A stretch of DNA of 64,000 bases from UBA8199 sp035358715. Its GTDB lineage: Bacteria > Verrucomicrobiota > Verrucomicrobiia > Limisphaerales > UBA8199. Of the stretch, positions 43,964 through 52,738 are shown one piece after another. The DNA is taken from assembly GCA_035358715.1 (NCBI GenBank), contig DAOPPX010000008.1, forward strand, positions 8,557-72,556, written 5' to 3'. Each line of letters begins with the position of its first letter. Positions within the stretch are counted from its first letter, which is position 1. The notes under the pieces are model-generated. The model saw only the letters and a program-made list of their open reading frames with translations, was not told where the DNA came from and searched no databases. Made by a program: the position numbers and the translations under genes.

Positions 43964-44913
43964 TTTCGAGTGCGGTAAGGCTTTGTCTTCTCCAAGAGTG
44001 CCATCTGGTCGACCGACGGGGTTTCAACCAGCCACGGAGCCGTAAGCAGATTGCGGCCAGCCTCCTTTGGGTCGAACACGGGGCGATGCATCGGTCTCAC
44101 TGGCAGTTCACCCCCGGCCGCAAGTCGTATCCGCGACCTAGCAATCTCAGCGTACTTGCGAACCACCTCGGCGCCGATGCCGCGGCGCTTGTGGCGCACG
44201 GCTGCGACCACTGAAGTACCAGTGCCAAGGAAGGGATCTAAAACCCAGTCGCTTTCCCTTGTCAGGGCCAAAACTAGCCGCTCAACAAGTTCAACAGGGA
44301 ACTGGCAAGGATGCTCCGTCTTCTCGACATGGTTGCACTTGACGTTGGGGATCGTCCAGACGTCTCCAGGGTTCTTCCCAAGCGGGTTGCAGGAATACTG
44401 CCCGGTTTTCGGTCCTTTGAAGTATTTCTTGCCGGGGTACTTCTGTGGGACGCGAATCGGATCGACCTCGAATACGTAATCATCACTCTTAGTGAGCCAC
44501 ATGATCGTTTCGTAGCGACCAGACAGACGCCGGCTGCAATGCAGCCCATGCTCGAAGTGCCACACGATTCGGTTCCGCATCTTCAGCCCTAAGGCTGCGA
44601 ACACGGGATAGAGCAGCGCATCCAAGGGGATGATCGCCCCTTCCTCAACGTAGTTTCCCACCTGCCAGCAAATGCTGCCGCGCTTGCTCAGAACGCGAAC
44701 GCACTCGGCGATAACTTCCCGCTGCTGCGCGACGTAGTCATCGAGATGGAGTCGTCTTTCGTATTCCTTGCCCAAGTTGTAGGGTGGTGAAGTAACAACC
44801 AACTGGATGCTTCCCGCGGGAACTTCGCGGAGCATCTCCCGGCAATCGCCTTCAAAGACGACGGTTTGAGCTGTCGGATTGAACTGCGAAGCGATGTTGA
44901 ATGCGTTGAACAT
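43960..44913 (-). CDS. N4-cytosine DNA methyltransferase, BglII-type partner
   Basis: 317 residues, a beta-class amino-methyltransferase: motif IV TSPPYNLGKEY (41-51) precedes the SAM motif I DPFLGTGTS (226-234). SPPY is typical of N4-cytosine methylases such as M.BglII. It protects DNA from the endonuclease encoded immediately downstream. The start lies 16 bases after the end of the truncated type IIG gene. Confidence 0.85.
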   Translation of the reverse strand: MFNAFNIASQFNPTAQTVVFEGDCREMLREVPAGSIQLVVTSPPYNLGKEYERRLHLDDYVAQQREVIAECVRVLSKRGSICWQVGNYVEEGAIIPLDALLYPVFAALGLKMRNRIVWHFEHGLHCSRRLSGRYETIMWLTKSDDYVFEVDPIRVPQKYPGKKYFKGPKTGQYSCNPLGKNPGDVWTIPNVKCNHVEKTEHPCQFPVELVERLVLALTRESDWVLDPFLGTGTSVVAAVRHKRRGIGAEVVRKYAEIARSRIRLAAGGELPVRPMHRPVFDPKEAGRNLLTAPWLVETPSVDQMALLEKTKPYRTRK

Positions 44914-44929
44914 TTTGACGCCGTCTACG

Positions 44930-46036
44930 TTAGTTGAACCGGGTTGGGCTTTGCAACATCACTTGCCAATCATGGTCCTCGTTCAAGTGGGGCTTGAAGA
45001 GGTTGCCGTTGAAGAAGGGGACGTGGGAGGGCGGGCGGCGGTCGAGCGCGCGGAAGTGGCGGACCAGCGCGTGCCAGAGAGTGCCTTTGGGAGCGCGCAG
45101 GCCCCTGCCGCCGAAGTGGGCCGGAGGCTCTTCGTGCAATTCGAGCGGCTGCTGGCGGGCGCGGCTAGCCACATCGGATTCGCCGTCATCGCGCCAGGAG
45201 CGCAGGATGCGCTCCAACGGACGGCCCGTGTCAATGTCCCTGTCTTCGCAGATGCGCAGGAACAGGATGCGGTCCAGGATGCACTGAACGGCTTCGTTGA
45301 GCCGGGTGCCCTCCAGCAGGTCGGCTCGATCATTGTGGCGGATGAGGTCGGAGGCCAGTTCGCGGCGGGCTTCGTCCAGGAAGTTGAGGAAATCGGTGTC
45401 GAGGGCGCGGGAGCGGTCGGGTTTGATGAGCCAGCCCTGCTTGAGCTTGCCTTTCGCGGCGGGGCGCTTGGGCAGCGACTCGATGAGCTGGTCAATGCTG
45501 CCGGCGAGGACGCGTTCGCGGGCGAGCAGGTTCCAGAGTTCCTGCGCGAGCAGCGGGTACTGGCGAAAGTTCCAGGTCTTCCAGAGGCCAATGTCGGGCT
45601 CGTCCTTGAAGGGTTTGCCGCCCACGATGAACACCTTCATCTCCTCGAAGTCGCTCAGCACCGCCAGCGGCAGGCCCTTGTTCCAGGCATAGCGCTTGGC
45701 CTGGAAGGCGTAGGTGGCGTGCAGCTCCTCGGCGGGCTTCTTGGCCTCGCAGACAAAGCGGTCGGTGGGGTGGGTGCGGAAGAGGTAATCGGCGCGCTTC
45801 TGGCGCCCGCCAATCCGGGTGCGGCTCTCGATTTCGACTTCTCGGCGCTGCGGGATGAGGCCGGCCTTGTTTTCGATGTCCCAGCCCAGGGCGCGGAAGA
45901 GGGGGTTGAGGAATTCCTGGCGGAGGCTGGCTTCGTCATAGCCGGCACTCTTGTAGGCGGCGAGGTTTCGGCCAAAGATGTCCACCAGGCGCGCGAGTTC
46001 GCGCTGAAAGGACTCGAAGGTAGCGCCGTTTGGCAT
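44930..46036 (-). CDS. N-terminal part of a type IIG (Eco57I-like) restriction-modification enzyme, truncated
   Basis: 368 residues: an N-terminal nuclease domain with the PD-(D/E)xK pattern D83 and E97-A-K99 (RADYLFR...FVCEAKKP), then a helical region (NEAVQCILDRILFLRICEDR). The methylase and target-recognition domains that should follow (about 600-700 residues) are absent. The last natural segment is FFNGNLFKPHLNE, just where the methylase domain starts, then a short unrelated tail. Without its methylase the nuclease is probably inactive or toxic. The 3' end of the gene survives at 43327-43109. Confidence 0.8.
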   Translation of the reverse strand: MPNGATFESFQRELARLVDIFGRNLAAYKSAGYDEASLRQEFLNPLFRALGWDIENKAGLIPQRREVEIESRTRIGGRQKRADYLFRTHPTDRFVCEAKKPAEELHATYAFQAKRYAWNKGLPLAVLSDFEEMKVFIVGGKPFKDEPDIGLWKTWNFRQYPLLAQELWNLLARERVLAGSIDQLIESLPKRPAAKGKLKQGWLIKPDRSRALDTDFLNFLDEARRELASDLIRHNDRADLLEGTRLNEAVQCILDRILFLRICEDRDIDTGRPLERILRSWRDDGESDVASRARQQPLELHEEPPAHFGGRGLRAPKGTLWHALVRHFRALDRRPPSHVPFFNGNLFKPHLNEDHDWQVMLQSPTRFN

Positions 46037-46155
46037 GGGCGGAGCCTAATGCACCGCGCCGGGTGGGTTCAACTGGTTTTCCGGGTTGCGGGGTTTTTCT
46101 GTGGCGGATTTCTTCCGCCTTGCCAAGCGTTCGGCGTTCTTTCAATGTAGCCCCC

Positions 46156-46692
46156 ATGCAATCGCACGAACTCTTGCGTGAAGTCTTCCAGAAATGCAGC
46201 CCTAAACTCGTGGCGGCCGAGCTGGGCCTGTCGCTTTCGATGATCTACAAGTGGGCCGAGCCGGGCGAACCGACCGCCGGCAGCGGCAGCACCAACCCCC
46301 TTGACCGCATTGACGCTTTGCTGCGGTGCACCAATGATCTTCGCATCGTTCAATGGCTCTGCCAGCGAGCGGGCGGCTTCTTCATCCGGAACCCCAAGAC
46401 CACCAATCCACACCCGTCGTACCTGATTCCCGCCACCAATGAGATCGTGCAGGAGTTCGCGGACTTGCTGGCTGTGGTAGCCACCGCCGCCGCGGACAAC
46501 CAGATTTCCCCAAAGGAATCGCACCAAATCCGGGCCCGCTGGGAGGAGCTCAAGGCGGTTACAGAGACCTTCGTCGCGTGCTGCGAGGAGGGGAACTTCC
46601 GGTTGTTGCGGGAGAAGCCGATAGCAGCGGTTGCAACCCGCAGCCGAAGCCCGGAGGCGGGCACCGAAGCCAGGAGACTTGATGTTCAATGA
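46156..46692 (+). CDS. HTH protein (phage CII-like regulator)
   Basis: The start is ATG 46156 (MQSHELLREVFQKC), 178 residues. The first 40 residues form a helix-turn-helix (SPKLVAAELGLSLSMIYKWA), followed by LDRIDALLRC and a helical C-terminal part. This layout recalls phage CII-like regulators found singly in Verrucomicrobial genomes. Its stop overlaps the start of the FAD oxidoreductase (ATGA). It is divergent from the truncated restriction gene with a 119-base gap. Confidence 0.65.
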   Translation: MQSHELLREVFQKCSPKLVAAELGLSLSMIYKWAEPGEPTAGSGSTNPLDRIDALLRCTNDLRIVQWLCQRAGGFFIRNPKTTNPHPSYLIPATNEIVQEFADLLAVVATAAADNQISPKESHQIRARWEELKAVTETFVACCEEGNFRLLREKPIAAVATRSRSPEAGTEARRLDVQ

Positions 46693-48362
46693 TTAAGCGC
46701 GTTGTCATTTCGGCCCTTCTGGGCCTGCTCACCATCGTGCCGCTGCGGCCAGCCAGCGGGGCTGAAGTCATTGAAGCCGACGTGTGCGTTTATGGCGGGA
46801 CCGCCGGCGGGGTGGCAGCCGCCGTCCAGGCGGCGCGCATGGGGCGGACGGCGGTAATCGCCGAGTTCGGCAATCACCTGGGCGGCCTGACTTCGGGCGG
46901 ACTCGGGGCCACCGACATCGGGAACAAGGCGGTGATCGGCGGCATCGCGCGCGATTTTTACCGGCGCGTCGCGCGGCATTATGCCCGGAGTGAGGCCTGG
47001 CGGTTTGAGGCGCGCGCGGACTACATCAGCCAGCGGCTCGGGCGCTCGCAGCCTGCCGAACTCGAAGGGCCGGACGCGACCATGTGGACCTTTGAACCGC
47101 ACGTTGCCGAAGACCTGCTGTTCCAGATGCTGCGGGAAACCGGCGCGGCAGTCTATTTTCAGCAGCGCCTGGCTTCCGTCACCCGGCAGGGCGCTCGCAT
47201 TACGGAGATTGCGATGGAAAACGGCAAAGTGTACCGCGCCCGCATGTTCATTGACGCCACCTATGAGGGCGACCTGATGGCCAAAGCCGGGGTAAGTTAC
47301 ACCGTCGGTCGCGAGGCGAATGCCCAGTACCAGGAGACGATCAACGGCGTCCGGGCCGAGACACCCCAGCACCAATTCACCGTCCCGGTTGATCCGTATA
47401 TGAAACCCGGCGATCCGGCCAGCGGCTTGTTGCCCTTCATCCAGCCCGGCGACGGCGGCAAACCGGGTGAAGGCGACCGCTGCGTGCAGGCCTACAACTT
47501 CCGCCTCTGCTACACGCAAAACCCGGTCAATCGTCTGCCGCACCGTCCGCCGCCGAAGTACGATCCGGCCCAATACGAGCTGCTGGCCCGTTACCTCGAA
47601 GCGCTTGTGGCCGCCGGGCAGAAGCCCCAGCTCAAGGCGTTTTGGAACCCGATCTGGATGCCCAATGGCAAGACCGACATCAACAACAATGGCGGCTTCT
47701 CGACGGATTTCATTGGCGCCAACTATGCCTACCCGGAAGCGGACTTCGCCACGCGCGCCGGGATTTGGCAGGCGCACGAGGATTACGTTCGCGGCTTCGT
47801 GTATTTCCTGGCCACTAATCCGCGCGTGCCGGAGGACATGCGCGCCGAGATGCAGACCTGGGGCCCGGCCAGAGACGAGTTTCTCGACAATGCCAACTGG
47901 CCGCATCAGCTCTACGTGCGCGAAGCGCGGCGCATGGTCTCGGATTACGTCATGACCGAGCACCACTGCCGGGGGCGACAGAAGGCCGAAGACGCCGTCG
48001 GCATGGGCGCCTACGGTATGGACTCGCACAATTGCCAGCGCATCGTGAAGAACGGGCGGGTGGAAAACGAGGGCGACGTGCAGGCCTGGGGCTTTCCGCC
48101 TTATCCCATTTCGTATCGCTCGATTGTGCCCAAGGCCGGCGAGTGCGAGAACCTGCTGGTGCCGATCTGCCTTTCAGCGACGCACATCGCCTATGGCAGC
48201 ATCCGGATGGAGCCGGTGTTTATGATCCTCGGCCAGTCCGCGGCCACCGCCGCGGCGATGGCCATCGAGCGCGGGTGCCCGGTGCAGCGGCTTCCTTACG
48301 AGGTTCTCCGCGTCCGTTTGCTGGCCGACCGGCAGGTGCTGCAATTGACAAAGGCAAAGTGA
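46689..48362 (+). CDS. Secreted FAD-dependent oxidoreductase
   Basis: 557 residues with an N-terminal signal peptide (VVISALLGLLTIVPLRPASGA), then the FAD-binding motif ADVCVYGGTAGGVAAAVQAA and a second FAD segment GGLTSGGLGATDIG. It belongs to the FAD_oxidored group (PF12831-type) common in Verrucomicrobia and Planctomycetes. The substrate is unknown and such enzymes are often placed in sugar-degrading clusters. Its ATG overlaps the HTH gene stop. Confidence 0.8.
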   Translation: MIKRVVISALLGLLTIVPLRPASGAEVIEADVCVYGGTAGGVAAAVQAARMGRTAVIAEFGNHLGGLTSGGLGATDIGNKAVIGGIARDFYRRVARHYARSEAWRFEARADYISQRLGRSQPAELEGPDATMWTFEPHVAEDLLFQMLRETGAAVYFQQRLASVTRQGARITEIAMENGKVYRARMFIDATYEGDLMAKAGVSYTVGREANAQYQETINGVRAETPQHQFTVPVDPYMKPGDPASGLLPFIQPGDGGKPGEGDRCVQAYNFRLCYTQNPVNRLPHRPPPKYDPAQYELLARYLEALVAAGQKPQLKAFWNPIWMPNGKTDINNNGGFSTDFIGANYAYPEADFATRAGIWQAHEDYVRGFVYFLATNPRVPEDMRAEMQTWGPARDEFLDNANWPHQLYVREARRMVSDYVMTEHHCRGRQKAEDAVGMGAYGMDSHNCQRIVKNGRVENEGDVQAWGFPPYPISYRSIVPKAGECENLLVPICLSATHIAYGSIRMEPVFMILGQSAATAAAMAIERGCPVQRLPYEVLRVRLLADRQVLQLTKAK

Positions 48363-48451
48363 CGGCGGCGGCAGCAGCTTGAGCCGCTGCAAGCAAGACG
48401 CAAGTGGTCAGCCTCGCCGTCGCCGGCCAGGCCGCCCCGCAGGTCCGCCTG

Positions 48452-49267
48452 TTACGCCAGCCGCCGGGCGGACCACAGGATGCCGCGGCGCAGCACCTGT
48501 CTGAAGTTGGGGTTCACCCAGGTCTGATTGTCATGGCCCGATTCGGTGCAGAAGACGCGGGCCTTCTTGTACTGGCGCGTCCAGGCGATGGTTTTCATGC
48601 TCTTCGGGTGGTCCACAGTCAAAAGGATCGTGCTGCCTTCGCCGGCGCTGGCCATGTTATATGTCTCGTCAATCATCTCCCAGGACTTCATGCCGCGGGT
48701 GATGGGGTGATCGGAATTTGAGACTTGCACCTGCAGCGTCTGGTCGTGGTCGAAGGTGAACTTCCGATCCGCGATGCCAACCAACTCCGACCAGAGTGGA
48801 GACTGGGGGTAAGCAAGCAGCGCGTGGTGCATGAGAACAATGCCTTGTTCGGTCGCGCCAAGCCGTTCGAGGACGGCCTGGGTCTGATTGGCGGCCCGGG
48901 GGCCTTTGTCTTGCGTGGGGTTGTCCTGGAGCATGATGTAGAAGAGCAAGGCGTCGTAGCTGTCGCGCACCTCTTCGGGCGTCGCGGCGAAGTTCGCCAT
49001 GGGCTGGATGTAGGCCTCGATTCCGTCGAGCGCACGGAACAGACGATGAAAGTTCGGCACGTCGAACAGATGTCCGCCCGTGATGACGGCGAGTTGCAGG
49101 GGTGTTCCGCGGGTGGCAGGGGCCGCTGCCGGCTCGGCCCGCCCGATCCATGCGGCGGAGAGCGCAGTCGAGGTCATGGCCGCCGCTTTAAGGAAGCTGC
49201 GGCGGGAAAGGGATTGCGAGATGGTGTTTGCCGGAGCGAGGGGTTGCGGGTGGGTTTGTGTGTTCAT
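48452..49267 (-). CDS. Tat-exported ThuA-like protein
   Basis: 271 residues. A twin-arginine signal (SLSRRSFLKAAAMTSTALSA) is followed by a ThuA domain (LQLAVITGGHLFDVPNF; GIVLMHHALLAYPQSP; DHPITRGMKSWEM). ThuA-like proteins have a class I glutamine-amidotransferase-like fold and occur with sugar oxidoreductases. It ends the minus-strand run sulfatase-HEAT-Gfo/Idh-ThuA, with a 31-base gap after the Gfo/Idh gene. Confidence 0.85.
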   Translation of the reverse strand: MNTQTHPQPLAPANTISQSLSRRSFLKAAAMTSTALSAAWIGRAEPAAAPATRGTPLQLAVITGGHLFDVPNFHRLFRALDGIEAYIQPMANFAATPEEVRDSYDALLFYIMLQDNPTQDKGPRAANQTQAVLERLGATEQGIVLMHHALLAYPQSPLWSELVGIADRKFTFDHDQTLQVQVSNSDHPITRGMKSWEMIDETYNMASAGEGSTILLTVDHPKSMKTIAWTRQYKKARVFCTESGHDNQTWVNPNFRQVLRRGILWSARRLA

Positions 49268-49298
49268 ATGGCTTAAGACGAGGTTACGGTGTTTGCGG

Positions 49299-50636
49299 TT
49301 ACACGCGCCACGGCTCGCGCATGGCGCGGGATTTCAGGCGGGCGGCTTCGGGGTCCCCGATGAAGTCCTCGCGCACGGGGTCCCAGGTGACCTTTCGGGC
49401 GAGCTGCATCGAGATGGCGCCCAGCGAGCAAAGGGTGGTGGAGCGGTGCGCGATTTCGACAGGAGCGCAGGTGCGCCGATGTTCGCGGACGCAGGCAACG
49501 AAGTCGGGGATCGGCTCGCCCTGCGGTTGAACGAGGCGGACCTTGTCATTGGGCCCGATGCGCACGTCGAGCAGCGATTTTGGGTGAGCCTCCACCAGGC
49601 CGCGCCAGATGAAGACCCACCCTTCGGTGCCTTCGAGGCGAATGCCCATGCGGTGCCGCTTCGGATCGTTCCAGTTCGGCTGCGGCTCCCAGGCGGAGGT
49701 GTCGGTCCAGCTCCACGTCAGGCCGTTGGCGAAGCGGTAGTTCATGTTCCAGCGGAAAGGCGTGTCGAAGGGGCCGTCTTTGGGGAACTCTCCCCGCGCG
49801 TCCACCTCGATCAGCCCGGAATCATGGTCCAGACCGCTGGCCTGTTGGGCGCTGTCGGCGTGGTGGACTCCCCATCCGGCGATGTAGCCCATGCAGTAAT
49901 CCGAGATAAAATACCAGTCGTGGGCGCGCACGCGACAGGAGGTGAACGGCGTCCATGGCGCGGGTCCCAGCCACATGTCCCAATCCAGCCCAGCCGGCAC
50001 GGGTTCAACAGGCTGCTGCGGCATGGTTCTGCCTTCGGGGCTGCCAATTTTGACATGTTTGAGCTGGCCGATGTAGCCATTGCGCGCCAACTCGCATCCG
50101 AAAAGCATCCTGGGGTCGTGCCGCTGCTGGGTGCCCTGCTGAAAGACGATGTTGTGGCGCCGCACGGCCTGGACCACCGCCTGGCCTTCGGCGATGGTGC
50201 GCGTGAGCGGTTTCTGGCAGTAAACCGCTTTGCCGGCGCGCGCGGCGGCGATGGTGATGAGCGCGTGCCAATGATCCGGCGTGGCGATGTAAACGGCATC
50301 AACGTCGGGGCGGGCCAGGACTTCGCGGAAATCACCGCAGGCGGCGCAATCCGTGTTGCCGTAGTGTTCATTGACCGTGCTCCGGCCCTTCTCGCGCCGG
50401 GACTGCTGCACGTCGCACACCGCGACAAACTGCGTATCCTGACGCTTGAGAAACATGGGCCAGCCGAAGCCAAGGCCGATGGCGGCCATGACCACCCGGT
50501 TGCCCGGCGCGGTGGTTCCGTTGCGACCGAGTGAGGAGGCCGGGATGATCCAGGGCGCGACGCCCGCTGCGAGTGCGCCTCGCAGAAACGCGCGGCGCGG
50601 CAGCCGCCGCTTCGGGTATAAAGGCAACAGGCTCAT
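49299..50636 (-). CDS. Tat-exported Gfo/Idh/MocA-family oxidoreductase
   Basis: 445 residues. Tat signal LPRRAFLRGALAAGVAPWI, Rossmann region VVMAAIGLGFGWPMFLK, then VYIATPDHWHALITIAAA and YCQKPLTR, where the usual catalytic motif is EKP. Such periplasmic members often act on sugars released outside the cytoplasm. It overlaps the HEAT-repeat gene by 4 bases and precedes ThuA in the same run. Confidence 0.88.
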   Translation of the reverse strand: MSLLPLYPKRRLPRRAFLRGALAAGVAPWIIPASSLGRNGTTAPGNRVVMAAIGLGFGWPMFLKRQDTQFVAVCDVQQSRREKGRSTVNEHYGNTDCAACGDFREVLARPDVDAVYIATPDHWHALITIAAARAGKAVYCQKPLTRTIAEGQAVVQAVRRHNIVFQQGTQQRHDPRMLFGCELARNGYIGQLKHVKIGSPEGRTMPQQPVEPVPAGLDWDMWLGPAPWTPFTSCRVRAHDWYFISDYCMGYIAGWGVHHADSAQQASGLDHDSGLIEVDARGEFPKDGPFDTPFRWNMNYRFANGLTWSWTDTSAWEPQPNWNDPKRHRMGIRLEGTEGWVFIWRGLVEAHPKSLLDVRIGPNDKVRLVQPQGEPIPDFVACVREHRRTCAPVEIAHRSTTLCSLGAISMQLARKVTWDPVREDFIGDPEAARLKSRAMREPWRV

Positions 50637-52684
50637 GGCTGTCCTTTCGCCTCGAGGTGGCGCAAAGCGGCGCGTGCCTGCTCCTGCACGTTGGTTTGAG
50701 TGCAGGTCTGAATGACTTGCCGCAGCGCCAATGCCGCCGCGTCCTTGTGCCTTGCGTCCAGTTTGGGAGCGGCGGCTGCTATGGCCAGCCCGGCGGCTTC
50801 CGTCAGGTCCGGATCTTTCATCCAGACGGCGATTTGGCTGAGCGCTTCCGGTCGCGGGATGGTGGCCCAGGCGGAAATGAGCAGGAGCCGGTCTTCGGTC
50901 CTGGCGGCCAACGTCGCCGCCTCGGCGAGATGCTTGAGACGCTGCGCGGGGGGCATATCCGCATCACGACACAAGCGCACCAGGCCCCGAAATGCGCGTC
51001 GTTGCCAGGCCGGGTTTTCGGCTGTGCGAGCGAGTTCGATCAGGTTCGGCACGGCTCCGGGGCCCGGCCAGTCGGCCAGGACGGCGAAGGCGGCTTCCCG
51101 CACGGTGGGCTCGGAATCTCTCAGCGCCAGGCGCACTGACTGCAGCGCCCGCGGGCCGGCAATGGCGCCAAAATGCTGGACCAGGAACACCTTGGTTGCG
51201 GTGTCCGCGACCGGGAAGGCGTCGTTGAGCGCGTCGAGACTGCGCGCACGCGTGCGCGCCACAATCGCCTCCAATGCGCGCCGCGCTTCCTCCCGCGTGG
51301 CGGGCTCGGGGGCTGCAAGCAGCGGTATGAGAACGGGAACCTGGCGCTCGTTTCCCAACAGGGCCAACGCCTCCAAAGCCGAAGCGCGAGCCGGGCCGTT
51401 TTCCCGCAGCAGGGCAACGATGGTGGTGGCGGCGTCGGGACTATGACGAGCCATGAGGCATTGAAGCAGTGCAGGTGCCTCAGGCCCCGCTGCCTGCAAT
51501 CGGCTGGCGAGCTGCTCGTCTACATCCTTGCCAGGCAAGTTGGCGAGGGCGAAGCGGGCAGCGGCGCTTTCCTGTCCATCAGTGCTGGCGGAGCGGTGCA
51601 GCAACGCGGGAAGGTCCGAAATATCACCCAGGCTGGCAATCGCCCGGAGCGCTGCGGCTCTCACCTCCGCCACCGGGCTGGCTAAGGCGTTCCGCGCGAC
51701 GGCGGCGAACGCCTTCTCACCTCGGACACCCAGAGCGCCCAACAACGCCGTCTGGCCCGCAGGGGGGAGATCGCGCAGACTCTCGCCCAGGCGCCGCACG
51801 CTGGTGGCCGCGGCAGGACCGCTTATCCACTCTGCGGCCAGCTCGCGCAGCTCCGAGTCTGTTCCCGCCAGGGCGCGGGCCAATAGATCACTGCTGCATT
51901 GTGGAGTTGCATGAGTCAACAGGCCGCGGAACGCGCCCAGGCGAAGCCGGCTGTGCGTCTCGGCGTCATAGAGGGTGCGGAACAGGGCGTCCGACTCCTC
52001 GATGTGCCCTGAGCGGGCAAGGCTTTCCGCAGCCATGAGGGAGGCTTCTGCGGCGGCGGCTTGCAACCCGGGGAGCGGTGATGCCCGGAAGGCCTCGAGC
52101 GCCTGCGCCGCCGGCACCGTCCCAATCTTGCCGAGCGCCAGGAGTGAGCCGGCAGCAGTGTTCGTTTCGGCTGACTTTAGCAAGGCGGCAAGCTGCGGGA
52201 CAGCTTGGGGGTCTTTGAGGTTGCCGAGGGAGTTGATGATGCCGACCTGGAGCTCGCCTGTTGCCGAAGGGAGGGCCTGGCGCAAGGACTCCGCGGCGCG
52301 CGCATCCGGGATGCGTTCCAAGGCGAAACGGGCCAGATGGGCCAGGTGGGGATCACTCAGCAAGCGGGCCAGGTTGGGGACGGACTCGGCGGAGCCGACC
52401 ATGCTGAGCTCGCGACAGGCAAACGCCTTCGCGGCGCGAGGCGCCGAAGAGGCGAGCACCGCCGCCAGTCGTCGTTCCAGCGCCAGCCGCTCGTTTGCGT
52501 TGGTGTGGCTGGCCTCGAAGGCTTGAGTAATAGGGGCCAGGGCCTCGCGGCTGTCCTGCCAGTCAAACGTCTGCAGCCGGGCAAACGCGTGGTCCAGAGT
52601 GGAGATTTCAGCCGGCTGAGCGGCCAGACCGTGGCAGGCAAGGATCGCCGCGCACAACAGGCTCCAGCCGAAGCGTCTGGTCAT
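50633..52684 (-). CDS. Secreted HEAT-repeat protein
   Basis: I place the start at ATG 52684 (MTRRFGWSLLCAAIL), 683 residues, with a signal peptide; an ATG at 52729 is possible. The rest is a chain of HEAT-like helical repeats (SVPNLARLLSDPHLAHLARF, AVPQLAALLKSAETNTA, QVPVLIPLLAAPEPATREEA) that form a binding scaffold. No enzyme motif is seen. It is in an operon with a sulfatase upstream and a Gfo/Idh enzyme downstream, a common neighbourhood in Verrucomicrobia. Confidence 0.75.
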   Translation of the reverse strand: MTRRFGWSLLCAAILACHGLAAQPAEISTLDHAFARLQTFDWQDSREALAPITQAFEASHTNANERLALERRLAAVLASSAPRAAKAFACRELSMVGSAESVPNLARLLSDPHLAHLARFALERIPDARAAESLRQALPSATGELQVGIINSLGNLKDPQAVPQLAALLKSAETNTAAGSLLALGKIGTVPAAQALEAFRASPLPGLQAAAAEASLMAAESLARSGHIEESDALFRTLYDAETHSRLRLGAFRGLLTHATPQCSSDLLARALAGTDSELRELAAEWISGPAAATSVRRLGESLRDLPPAGQTALLGALGVRGEKAFAAVARNALASPVAEVRAAALRAIASLGDISDLPALLHRSASTDGQESAAARFALANLPGKDVDEQLASRLQAAGPEAPALLQCLMARHSPDAATTIVALLRENGPARASALEALALLGNERQVPVLIPLLAAPEPATREEARRALEAIVARTRARSLDALNDAFPVADTATKVFLVQHFGAIAGPRALQSVRLALRDSEPTVREAAFAVLADWPGPGAVPNLIELARTAENPAWQRRAFRGLVRLCRDADMPPAQRLKHLAEAATLAARTEDRLLLISAWATIPRPEALSQIAVWMKDPDLTEAAGLAIAAAAPKLDARHKDAAALALRQVIQTCTQTNVQEQARAALRHLEAKGQP

Positions 52685-52738
52685 CCGCGAACGAATCGTG
52701 GGACAGGTTGTTGCACTCTGCCCATTCACAAGGGCGTG

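Noticed and set aside
44879..46150. 423-residue plus-strand frame
   Set aside because: Antisense of the truncated type IIG gene; the minus strand has clear nuclease motifs.
49080..50534. 484-residue plus-strand frame
   Set aside because: Antisense of ThuA and Gfo/Idh genes.
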